The position numbers and the translations under genes were made by a program. 11,339 nt of DNA from CALRGL01 sp964374035 (GTDB lineage: Bacteria; Patescibacteriota; Patescibacteriia; UBA9934; GWF2-40-263). The first letter of the stretch is position 1, and the number at the start of each line of letters is the position of its first letter. The DNA lies in NCBI GenBank assembly GCA_964374035.1, contig CAYJWY010000028.1, forward strand, positions 1-11,339. The letters are read 5' to 3'. Below the pieces are notes generated by a model. It was not told the origin of the DNA and ran no database searches. It saw nothing but the letters and a program-made list of their open reading frames with translations. Below, one piece after another: positions 1-5,891 of this stretch.

Positions 1-92
1 GCGCAGCTGCTTGGGCTTCGGACAAAAATCATTTCGCGGTAGGGATCCCTCCGCTCAACGGTCTTTTGTCCTCCAGCCCGGCGCATCTGCGC
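1..92. other. Long interrupted hairpin, possible structured RNA or leader; left edge may be cut
   Basis: Nested complementary arms are visible: GCGCAG (1-6) with CTGCGC (87-92), GGGCT (13-17) with AGCCC (75-79), GGACAAAA (20-27) with TTTTGTCC (64-71), and an inner hairpin GCGG/CCGC plus AGG/CCT closed by a GATC loop (36-54). Together they give a rod about 92 nt long with small internal loops. I recognise no hallmark of tmRNA, RNase P RNA, SRP RNA, 5S rRNA or a riboswitch. The segment starts at base 1, so the element may continue to the left. It could be part of a ncRNA, a processing signal ahead of the tRNA, or a dispersed hairpin repeat. Positions 93-125 hold only a short palindrome, GCAAATTTGC (91-100), and no clear promoter for the tRNA. 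Confidence 0.4.
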
Positions 93-125
93 AAATTTGC
101 GTGTCCTGCAATTTGTAACAATTAT

Positions 126-201
126 GCCACCTTAGCTCAGTTGGTAGAGCAACTGTTTTGTAAACAGTAGGTCGCCGGTTCGAGTCCGGCAGGTGGCTCC
201 A
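126..201 (+). tRNA. tRNA-Thr (anticodon UGU)
   Basis: The cloverleaf is complete and 76 nt long. The acceptor stem is GCCACCT (126-132) with AGGTGGC (191-197), the D-arm GCTC/GAGC, the anticodon stem ACTGT/ACAGT around loop TTTGTAA, and the T-arm GCCGG/CCGGC with TTCGAGT. The anticodon TGT lies at 159-161 and reads threonine ACA (and, by wobble, other ACN) codons. The discriminator base is T198 and the CCA end (199-201) is encoded in the DNA. There is no intron. A tRNA gene just upstream of rpmG matches the common bacterial arrangement of tRNA genes near rpmG-secE, although here a small nuclease-like ORF lies between the two. Confidence 0.97.
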
Positions 202-207
202 TTTTCT

Positions 208-606
208 ATGGATAAAAAGACTAAGGGAACCATAGCTGAATAGGCCGTCGCAAAATATCTCATGGAGAGAGACTATGGGATTTTGTTCCCAGCTAATGAA
301 AATAGTCGATACGACCTTGTGGCTGAGGCATCTGGACAGTTTTGGAGAATCCAGGTAAAGTATTCTTCACCAAAGAATGGCATGCTGAGAATAAATTGCA
401 TCAGTAGCAACAACTGGTCTGAGAAAGTTTACACCTCCCATGAAATTGATTATATCGCCGCGTATGATCCTACGAACGGATCCATTTACTTTGTGCCTGT
501 TAATGAATTAAATGGACGTCAAATAAACTTGAGGGTGGAGGGAGCAAGGAATCATCAAACAAAAAAGATTAAGTACGCTTCAGAATATTTGTTCACTCCA
601 CGTTGA
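208..606 (+). pseudogene. Small PD-(D/E)XK nuclease-like protein (PDDEXK_5-type), interrupted by an in-frame TAG
   Basis: Reading from ATG 208 gives 132 codons in one frame broken only by TAG at 241-243 (codon 12). The segment before it, MDKKTKGTIAE, and the one after, AVAKYLMERDYGILFP, together look like the N-terminal helix of small PD-(D/E)XK proteins of the PDDEXK_5 type, the group that includes the intron endonuclease I-Ssp6803I. Visible core motifs are the helix glutamate (codon 11), SRYDLV with the metal-binding Asp, and WRIQVKYS, a Q-x-K version of the (E/Q)xK motif. Restarting at ATG 262 gives a 114-residue protein without the helix glutamate and without a clear ribosome binding site. 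ATG 208 lies 6 nt after the tRNA CCA end. The remaining 114 codons are open, so the break looks recent. It could also be a strain variant or an assembly error. The family call is from motif recognition only. Confidence 0.6.
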
Positions 607-610
607 ATAT

Positions 611-766
611 ATGCCACAAGATAACGCCATTAAGCTCGAGTGCACGACCTGCAAGCGAGTTGGCTATCGCAGTAAGAAAAATAAGAAAAAGCTTAAGGAG
701 CGTCTGGAGCTCAAGAAGTTTTGTAAGTGGTGCACCGGTCACCAGATGCATAAGGAAACGAAGTAA
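611..766 (+). CDS. rpmG: 50S ribosomal protein L33, zinc-ribbon (C+) form
   Basis: This 51-residue protein is a component of the large ribosomal subunit near the E site. It begins MPQDNAIKLECTTCKR and ends GHQMHKETK, the usual L33 C-terminus, with the characteristic KKNKKKLKERLELKKFC block in the middle. Two CxxC pairs (C11/C14 and C38/C41) form the zinc ribbon, so this is the cysteine-containing paralogue rather than the zinc-independent form. Its length is normal for the family (about 50-55 residues). ATG 611 is chosen because it gives this standard length. No Shine-Dalgarno site is visible, and the gene starts 4 nt after the end of the nuclease-like ORF, so it is probably transcribed from a promoter upstream of the tRNA. 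A terminator begins at the last base of its stop codon. Confidence 0.93.
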   Translation: MPQDNAIKLECTTCKRVGYRSKKNKKKLKERLELKKFCKWCTGHQMHKETK

Positions 767-799
767 ACATCTGCTTTCACAAGCAGGTGTTTTGTTTTA
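766..799 (+). terminator. Intrinsic terminator of the tRNA-rpmG unit
   Basis: An 11-bp stem, AACATCTGCTT (766-776) with AAGCAGGTGTT (781-791), contains one G-T wobble, closes on the loop TCAC and is followed by the T-rich run TTTGTTTT. The 5' arm starts at the last base of the rpmG stop codon. The same bases carry the promoter of the next gene. Confidence 0.85.
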
Positions 800-803
800 T
801 AAT
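776..803 (+). promoter_or_regulatory. Strong sigma70-type promoter for ndh, predicted leaderless
   Basis: A perfect -10 TATAAT lies at 798-803 and a -35-like TTCACA (5 of 6 matches to TTGACA) at 776-781, with a 16-bp spacer. The ATG of the next gene is at 812, only 8 nt after the -10. Transcription should therefore start at or within about 2 nt of the ATG, and there is no room for a Shine-Dalgarno site. The -35 sits in the loop region of the upstream terminator and the -10 in its T-tract. Confidence 0.75.
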
Positions 804-811
804 TTGCCCAT

Positions 812-1984
812 ATGAAGAAAGATCCGATCGTGATTGTGGGAGGTGGATTTGGTGGGGTGTATACCGCCAAGCGCCTGCTCGCCTGTGGTTGTCCTGTTAT
901 CCTCATCAGCACCAGCAATCATTTCACCTTCACTCCACTGCTTCACGAAGTCGCGACCGGCTCGCTCATTGCGCAAGATATCGTGTTCGAATACGAAAGT
1001 TTTTTTCACAATAACGATTTTGAGTTTGTGGATGGAGCCGTGAGCAGGATTGATCCTGAAAAGAAATTCGTCGTCGTAGACGGAAGGGAAATTTCTTACA
1101 GTGATCTTGTTCTCGCAACAGGTTCGATAACGAACGAAAAACTGATGAAGGGAACACAACACGCGTTTGCTCTTAAGCGTGCTGAGGACGCACTTGCCAT
1201 TAAGCACGCAATTCTCGACAAGGCGCAGAGTGCACAAAAGCGTGTTTCCATTACGGTTATTGGCGGTGGACCCACGGGTTGTGAGCTTGTCTTTGAACTT
1301 GAACGATTTCTCGTTGCTCTAAAAAAACGACATCCAACACTCGTCTCCTCGTTGCGCCTTATTCATGGTGGTGTTGATCTTGCCGGACGTGTGCATCCCT
1401 CTGTCCAGGGGTACATCAAACACCTGCTCAAAATTCGCAAGATCGAGGTCGTTTACGAAGCTTACGCTCAGGATATTTCAACCACGCAAGTCATCACAAC
1501 AAAAGGCACGTTTACGTCTGATGTGACGATTCTCACCTCAGGCGTTCGGCCGAACACACACTTTCTTAAAGGGATTTTGCCTATGGACGAACAGGGAAAC
1601 ATCCGCGTCTCGACGTCGCTTGCGGTCGATGGCCTCGAGCATGTCTATGCGCTTGGTGATATTATTTCCATGGATAACATTCCCGTGCCAAAACTGGCTC
1701 AAACCGCTGTTGAAGAAGCAAAAATCGTTGCACAGAACATTCTGCTCCATCGCTCCGGAAGCCCTTTGAAACCCTACAAGCCTGAAATCAAGGGATTCTT
1801 GCTCTCGCTTGGCTATGGACAAGGTGCGGGAGAGGTGTTTGGGGTGGTTGTCAAAGGAGTTCTGGCTTGGTATCTTTGGCGTACGGTTTACTTATTTAAG
1901 ACGCCTGGGGTGATGAATAAACTTCGTGTCGCATTCACCTGGACACTTGGATTATTCCAGGGTCGAAATTTAACATCGCTATGA
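812..1984 (+). CDS. ndh: Type II NADH dehydrogenase (NDH-2), NADH:quinone oxidoreductase
   Basis: This 390-residue flavoprotein is predicted to oxidise NADH and pass electrons to membrane quinone without pumping protons. The N-terminal Rossmann motif IVGGGFGG (residues 8-15) binds FAD, and a second GGGPTG (151-156) binds the nicotinamide cofactor. VYALGDI (278-284) is the FAD-contacting motif common to this superfamily. PKLAQTAVEEA (293-303) is close to the AQxAxQxG-type quinone-site motif of NDH-2. The last 45 or so residues (LAWYLWRTVYLFKTPGVMNK) form the amphipathic membrane anchor typical of the family. The length is normal. The start follows a perfect -10 by 8 nt, so the mRNA is probably leaderless. 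The stop codon overlaps the start of the next gene as ATGA, which suggests translational coupling. I am confident of the family, while the quinone partner is inferred. Confidence 0.92.
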   Translation: MKKDPIVIVGGGFGGVYTAKRLLACGCPVILISTSNHFTFTPLLHEVATGSLIAQDIVFEYESFFHNNDFEFVDGAVSRIDPEKKFVVVDGREISYSDLVLATGSITNEKLMKGTQHAFALKRAEDALAIKHAILDKAQSAQKRVSITVIGGGPTGCELVFELERFLVALKKRHPTLVSSLRLIHGGVDLAGRVHPSVQGYIKHLLKIRKIEVVYEAYAQDISTTQVITTKGTFTSDVTILTSGVRPNTHFLKGILPMDEQGNIRVSTSLAVDGLEHVYALGDIISMDNIPVPKLAQTAVEEAKIVAQNILLHRSGSPLKPYKPEIKGFLLSLGYGQGAGEVFGVVVKGVLAWYLWRTVYLFKTPGVMNKLRVAFTWTLGLFQGRNLTSL

Positions 1985-2712
1985 AAAAATTTTACGGTCT
2001 CGCTTTTATTCTCGTTCTTGTGGGTGCCGGTTGTGTTCCAGGCGCGAGTGTTCGAACAACCCCTGAGCCTCAAGCAGATGGCAGTGGACAGGTTCAGCAG
2101 GAGGGAATAGCTGTGGTAGAGGTAGATCTTCTTACCGACGGCTTGTACCAGCTTGATGTTGCAAAGAGTTCCATTCGATGGCAGGCTTCAAAGGTTCGAC
2201 TTGGTCATGTGGGAACGATTCTTCCTCGCGAAGGGTTTGTCCGCATTGATCAGGGAACCGCCACGGAGGGAAGCGTGCTCGTCGACATGAATACGCTGAA
2301 AAATCTTGACCAAGAAGGGGAGCTCTTGAAAATGCTTGAAGACGATCTGCGCTCTCCAAACTTTTTCGATGTTGCGCAGTTTCCGACATCGAGCTTCGTG
2401 GTGAAAACGATTGAACCGATTTCCGGTCTCGAGGGCGTAAACTACCGCATCGATGGTCAGATGACGATCAAGAACGTGACCAACGACCTTTCGTTCCCGG
2501 TTTCGGTTAAGGAATTTAACGGCGGACTTCGCCTCACCGGCCGAGCGACGATTGACCGAACGCTTTATGGCATCAAGTTCGGCTCCGGAAAGTTTTTCCA
2601 GAATCTCGGCGACGCACTCATTGATGATAATTTTTATCTTGATCTCGACCTCACCTTCCTGGCTCAAGAGGAAGCAGTTCCTGCGGGCGGTGAAGGCATC
2701 AAGGGCTCCTGA
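1981..2712 (+). CDS. YceI-family lipoprotein (polyisoprenoid-binding fold)
   Basis: The predicted product has 243 residues. An N-terminal hydrophobic signal, MKKFYGLAFILVLVGAGC, ends in a lipobox-like GAGC with Cys18 as the likely lipidation site, though Gly at -3 makes this lipobox a loose match. A short linker rich in Thr, Pro, Gln and Gly follows. The YceI lipocalin-like beta-barrel covers about residues 50-232: it opens with GLYQLDVAKSSIRWQASKV, contains the typical DLRSPNFFDVAQFPTSSF segment, and closes with LDLDLTF. YceI proteins bind long polyisoprenoid chains (T. thermophilus TT1927b is the best-known case). The ATG overlaps the TGA of ndh by 4 nt, so the two genes are surely co-transcribed. 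This suggests, without proof, a role in handling quinones or isoprenoids at the membrane. A terminator follows 7 nt after the stop. Confidence 0.88.
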   Translation: MKKFYGLAFILVLVGAGCVPGASVRTTPEPQADGSGQVQQEGIAVVEVDLLTDGLYQLDVAKSSIRWQASKVRLGHVGTILPREGFVRIDQGTATEGSVLVDMNTLKNLDQEGELLKMLEDDLRSPNFFDVAQFPTSSFVVKTIEPISGLEGVNYRIDGQMTIKNVTNDLSFPVSVKEFNGGLRLTGRATIDRTLYGIKFGSGKFFQNLGDALIDDNFYLDLDLTFLAQEEAVPAGGEGIKGS

Positions 2713-2719
2713 GCAAACC

Positions 2720-2754
2720 AAAAAATCGTCCGGCGTACTGCTGGACGATTTTTT
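2720..2754. terminator. Bidirectional terminator between yceI and nrdA
   Basis: Perfect 12-bp arms AAAAAATCGTCC (2720-2731) and GGACGATTTTTT (2743-2754) extend inward by GGC/GCT to a GTACT loop, giving 15 bp in all. An A-run and a T-run at opposite ends allow termination of both the yceI transcript and the nrdBA transcript coming from the other strand. Confidence 0.88.
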
Positions 2755-2755
2755 A

Positions 2756-2807
2756 TCACGTCGTTCGCGAACCCACGTCGTTCGCGGACGACGTGGGAAC
2801 GACGTGA
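2756..2807. repeat. Double inverted repeat in the convergent junction
   Basis: TCACGTCGTT (2756-2765) pairs with AACGACGTGA (2798-2807), and CCCACGTCGT (2772-2781) pairs with ACGACGTGGG (2788-2797) around the loop TCGCGG. CGCGAA (2766-2771) is a one-sided bulge. The same bases also form a 13-nt direct repeat, CACGTCGTTCGCG, at 2757-2769 and 2774-2786. The element ends just after the nrdA stop codon (2809-2811 on the minus strand). Confidence 0.8.
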
Positions 2808-2808
2808 T

Positions 2809-4752
2809 TTATTGACACACCGCGCATTCCTCTGTGGCCAGATCGCGTGTCGGTTGCGTGACACCTGCCTCGATTGTGCTGATGCGTCCGGCTTCGATCG
2901 CGGAGGCGGAGCGCAAGTAGTACAGACTTTTCATCCCGCGTTTCCACGCAAGCATGTGGACATCGTTCAAGTATTTTCCACTGATCGGTTGGGCAAAGAA
3001 CAGGTTGATGGATTGCGCTTGGTCGATGAACGCCTGACGATCCGCGGCTTGCTCCACCACTTCGCGCATGTTGATTTCGTAGGCCGTGCGGAACGTGGCC
3101 TTTTCTTCGTCGCTGAGGAAGTCGAGGTTCTGCACCGAGCCTTTTGCCGCGATGACTTCCGACCAAACGTCCGCGGTATTTTTTTCTTTTTGCACGAGCA
3201 GTTGCTCTAGGTATTTGTTTTTGACAAGGAAGCTTCCCGAGAGCGTTTTTTGCAGATAAGCATTTCCCGAGATGGGTTCGACGCACGGCGTTGCCTCGCC
3301 GCAGATGAAGCTTGTGCTCGCGGTCGGCTGGATCGAGTTGGTGTAACTGTTGCGTTGCGTTCCGCCGTCGAGCGGAAGGCCGCGTTCCAGCGCGAGTTTC
3401 TCGGAGGCGTTCTTCGAGAGTCTGCCGATCATTTCGAACAACTGTTTGTTCGTGAGGCGCGCTTGCACGCTCTCAAAGGGAACGCCTTTGGACATGAGGT
3501 AGCCGTGGTAGCCCATGACGCCCAGTCCAATGGATCGTTCGTGCTTCACGGAATTTACAGCCTTTGTAAATTCTCCGTGCGACGCCATTTCGCAAAAGGT
3601 TTCGAGGTTATTGTCGAGACCACGCACAAGATCGTCGATGACTTGCTCGGCGCGCGTCATCCACTCTTCGTATTTTTCGAGGTTGAGACTCGCAAGACAG
3701 CAAACAGCCGTGCGATCGTTGTTCGTTGGCAGAACAATCTCTGTGCAGAGATTGCTTTGTCGCACAAGCAGTCCTTTCTCTTTGTGGTGCGCAGGAATGT
3801 ATTTGTTCACGGTGTCGATGAAGAGGATATAGGGCTCGCCGGTTTCTGCACGAATCGTCAGAATTTTGCGCCAGATTTCTTGAGCATCGAGGTGTTTGCC
3901 GGTTGGTCCGTAGTGCGGATCATTCAGCTCATAGGTGACTCCCTTTTCCAGTGCCTCCATAAAAACGTCGGACACAACAACACCATGGTTGATGTTGAGA
4001 CAGCGTCGATCCATGTCGCCGCCCGTTGGTTTACGCAGTTCGAGAAAATCCTCGATGTCCGGATGGTCGATGCGAAGGTAGGCCGCCGCCGCACCGCGAC
4101 GTGTACTGTTACGAGACACGGCGAGCGTCTGGGAATCCATGATTTTGAGAAACGGGATAACGCCTGAGGACTTGAGGCCGGAGGCCTTGAGCGGAGCGTT
4201 TTGACCGCGCAGTTGCGACCAGTCCGTGCCAATACCCCCGCCATACTTGGCGAGAAAGGCGTTTTCTTTGTAGGAGTCGAAGATACCCTCAAGCGTGTCG
4301 GGAACCGTGTTAAGAAAGCAGGAGATCGGCAAGCCTTTCGATGTGCCGATGTTCATAAGCGTTGGTGTTGCCGCGACAAACCAGAGTTGCGAGAGATAGT
4401 CGTAAAGTCGCTGTGCGTGCGGCAGATCATTGCGAGCCATGCCGGTTGCAACGCGCGCGAAAAAGGTTTGTGGGTTCTCGACGATTTGATCCTCGTCGTC
4501 ACGAAGAAAATAGCGATCGCGTAAATTCTCAAGACCGAAGTACGAAATGAGCTTGTTGCGACTCTCGACCATCTGAATGCGTTCCTGCACGCAACGATCC
4601 GCGGTGTAGTGTCGACAGTTCCAGCTATTCTTTCCTTTTGTTTTTGCAAGAATTTCGTTTAGCAGAAGATTGCGCGCGGTCGAAAGATCGTTGTTCGACA
4701 AGGCGTCAATCACGGCGGCCTGTGTAATTGGAAGGATTGTTGTTTGCAACAT
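2809..4752 (-). CDS. nrdA: Class I ribonucleoside-diphosphate reductase, alpha (large) subunit
   Basis: This 647-residue catalytic subunit reduces ribonucleotides to deoxyribonucleotides in the cytoplasm using a radical delivered by NrdB. Visible active-site residues are C145 in PISC, N334-C336-E338 in the motif NLCTEI (C336 is the thiyl position), and C351 in AVCCLASLNL, the partner of C145. The radical-transfer tyrosine pair is Y611-Y612 in KSLYYLRS. The C-terminal ECAVCQ carries the C643/C646 shuttle that thioredoxin or glutaredoxin re-reduces. The protein begins almost directly at the helical N-terminal domain. No ATP-cone precedes it, so the usual dATP overall-activity switch appears to be missing. 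It follows nrdB with 3 nt between stop and start, and no Shine-Dalgarno site is obvious, so it is probably translated by coupling. Confidence 0.96.
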   Translation of the reverse strand: MLQTTILPITQAAVIDALSNNDLSTARNLLLNEILAKTKGKNSWNCRHYTADRCVQERIQMVESRNKLISYFGLENLRDRYFLRDDEDQIVENPQTFFARVATGMARNDLPHAQRLYDYLSQLWFVAATPTLMNIGTSKGLPISCFLNTVPDTLEGIFDSYKENAFLAKYGGGIGTDWSQLRGQNAPLKASGLKSSGVIPFLKIMDSQTLAVSRNSTRRGAAAAYLRIDHPDIEDFLELRKPTGGDMDRRCLNINHGVVVSDVFMEALEKGVTYELNDPHYGPTGKHLDAQEIWRKILTIRAETGEPYILFIDTVNKYIPAHHKEKGLLVRQSNLCTEIVLPTNNDRTAVCCLASLNLEKYEEWMTRAEQVIDDLVRGLDNNLETFCEMASHGEFTKAVNSVKHERSIGLGVMGYHGYLMSKGVPFESVQARLTNKQLFEMIGRLSKNASEKLALERGLPLDGGTQRNSYTNSIQPTASTSFICGEATPCVEPISGNAYLQKTLSGSFLVKNKYLEQLLVQKEKNTADVWSEVIAAKGSVQNLDFLSDEEKATFRTAYEINMREVVEQAADRQAFIDQAQSINLFFAQPISGKYLNDVHMLAWKRGMKSLYYLRSASAIEAGRISTIEAGVTQPTRDLATEECAVCQ

Positions 4753-4755
4753 AGA

Positions 4756-5715
4756 TTACCAATCGGAGATTACAGCGCCTTTCGCATATTCCGTTGCGCG
4801 GTTTTCAAAAAAGTTTGTGTGTTCCTTGGCGTTGACCATCACCTCGAGCCAGGACAGGGGATTGGGAACGTTGTAAATTTTATCGAGTCGTAGTTCAATC
4901 AGTTTTTTGTCGGCTGTGAAGCGAATGTATTGTTTGACTTGCGCGGGCGTGAGCCCTTGGACTTCGCCAAGGGAGAATGCGGCATCGATGAACGCGTCTT
5001 CGAGTGTGATCATTTCGCGGCACGCGTCGTAGATGCGTTTGTGAAGCTCTGGCGTCCACAGCGCGGCATTTTCATTCATGAGATCACGGAAGAGTCGGCA
5101 GACGCTTGTGGAGTGCAGTGATTCATCACGGATTGACCAGGTGACGATTTGGCCGACGCCTTTGAGTTTTCCAAGACGCGGAAAATTCATGAGAATCGCG
5201 AACGAAGAGAAGAGGCTCACGCCTTCGATGAATCCACCGAATACGGCGAGGTTCAGCATGAGATCTTCGGTCGTCGAGATACCGAACTTGTGGAAGTAGT
5301 CGTACTTGTTGCGCATGTGCGCGTAACCGAGGAAGGCGCTGTACTCACGCTCCGGCAGGCCGAGCGAATCGTTCAAGTACGAGTACGCCCAGACGTGGAT
5401 GCTTTCCATGGCCGCAAACGCGCTTAGCATCATCTTGATTTCAGGTTTGGGAAAGGCGGGGATGAGCTGGGTGTTGTAGTTGTTGTTCACCTCGATATCG
5501 CTCTGGGTGAAGAACCGCAGGATTTCGATAATCAGGTTCTTCTCGGCCGGATCCAAGCGAAAGCGATAGTCATTGATGTCGCTTTCCATCGGCACCTCGG
5601 TTGGCAGCCAGTGGGCTTGATGTTGTTTTTGGAAGTATTCAAAATAATGCGGATACTCAAAAGGACGGTACACATCGCGGGGCGTAAGGAGGGGACAGCT
5701 TTGTTGGAGACCCAT
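4756..5715 (-). CDS. nrdB: Class I ribonucleoside-diphosphate reductase, beta (radical-generating) subunit
   Basis: This 319-residue ferritin-like subunit holds the dimetal centre and generates the radical used by NrdA. All six expected metal ligands can be placed with the E. coli R2 spacing: D73 (FFTQSDIE), E104 and H107 (MESIHVWAY), E164 (GGFIEGVS), E198 and H201 (IRDESLH). Y111 lies seven residues after E104, as the radical tyrosine does in E. coli, so this is not a tyrosine-less class Ic type. W36, D197 and a C-terminal tyrosine (Y310 in TEYAKG) could serve the radical path. There is no N-terminal ATP-cone. The gene comes first in the operon, before nrdA. The 5' UTR is about 40 nt with an AT-rich stretch before the ATG and no clear ribosome binding site. 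The identity of the metals cannot be read from the sequence. Confidence 0.95.
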   Translation of the reverse strand: MGLQQSCPLLTPRDVYRPFEYPHYFEYFQKQHQAHWLPTEVPMESDINDYRFRLDPAEKNLIIEILRFFTQSDIEVNNNYNTQLIPAFPKPEIKMMLSAFAAMESIHVWAYSYLNDSLGLPEREYSAFLGYAHMRNKYDYFHKFGISTTEDLMLNLAVFGGFIEGVSLFSSFAILMNFPRLGKLKGVGQIVTWSIRDESLHSTSVCRLFRDLMNENAALWTPELHKRIYDACREMITLEDAFIDAAFSLGEVQGLTPAQVKQYIRFTADKKLIELRLDKIYNVPNPLSWLEVMVNAKEHTNFFENRATEYAKGAVISDW

Positions 5716-5761
5716 AATTTTTCAGAAAAAAAGACGAGACCCACGGCTCATTACATGCTCG

Positions 5762-5767
5762 ATTATA
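5762..5767 (-). promoter_or_regulatory. Extended -10 promoter of nrdBA
   Basis: On the minus strand the sequence reads TGCTATAAT: a perfect TATAAT (5767 to 5762) preceded by the extended -10 TG. The -35 region is weak, with only TT in common at 17 bp. The predicted start of transcription near 5755 gives a leader of about 40 nt before the nrdB ATG at 5715. Confidence 0.65.
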
Positions 5768-5799
5768 GCATAGAGCCTTTTCGACTCGAAAGTGGATAA

Positions 5800-5848
5800 G
5801 TACAAGATATGGTGTTGTGAAATGAACTTGGTGCACTAGATGTTGTGT
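5800..5848 (-). promoter_or_regulatory. Pair of candidate NrdR boxes upstream of nrdBA
   Basis: Read on the minus strand, ACACCATATCTTGTAC (5815 to 5800) and ACACAACATCTAGTGC (5848 to 5833) match the published NrdR box consensus ACACWATATATWGTGT at about 12 and 13 of 16 positions. They match each other at 12 of 16. Their starts are 33 bp apart, about three helical turns, in the tandem arrangement that NrdR, an ATP-cone repressor of ribonucleotide reductase operons, normally requires. Both lie upstream of the -35 region. No nrdR gene is visible in this window. Confidence 0.6.
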
Positions 5849-5851
5849 CTA

Positions 5852-5884
5852 TCAAAAAGAAAAACGAGCCCGTGCGGTTCGTTT
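5852..5884 (-). terminator. Terminator of the HEXXH-protein gene
   Basis: On the minus strand AAACGAACC (5884 to 5876) pairs with GGCTCGTTT (5870 to 5862), with one A-C mismatch and a 5-nt loop. The T-rich run TTCTTTTT follows. The hairpin lies 8 nt past the stop codon and just before the NrdR-box region. Confidence 0.7.
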
Positions 5885-5891
5885 GAGAGAT

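Noticed and set aside
208..606. Recoded TAG (alternative genetic code)
   Set aside because: None of the other complete genes in the window shows an in-frame TAG, and TGA acts as stop in three genes. One isolated amber codon does not support recoding.
126..611. Integrated element using tRNA-Thr as attachment site
   Set aside because: I saw no second copy of the tRNA 3' end in the window, no integrase, and the tRNA is intact and uninterrupted.
603..815. A 70-codon plus-strand frame over the rpmG region
   Set aside because: It is an out-of-frame shadow. The real gene is the 51-codon L33 frame starting at 611, with clear zinc-ribbon motifs.
3250..4167. A 305-codon plus-strand open frame opposite nrdA
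   Set aside because: It lies fully antisense to a well-conserved nrdA region, has no recognisable motif, and reflects codon bias of the real gene.
5707..5743. Direct repeat GAGACCCA (5707-5714 and 5736-5743) around the nrdB start
   Set aside because: It is only 8 bp, not symmetrical and without a known binding site, so chance is a sufficient explanation.
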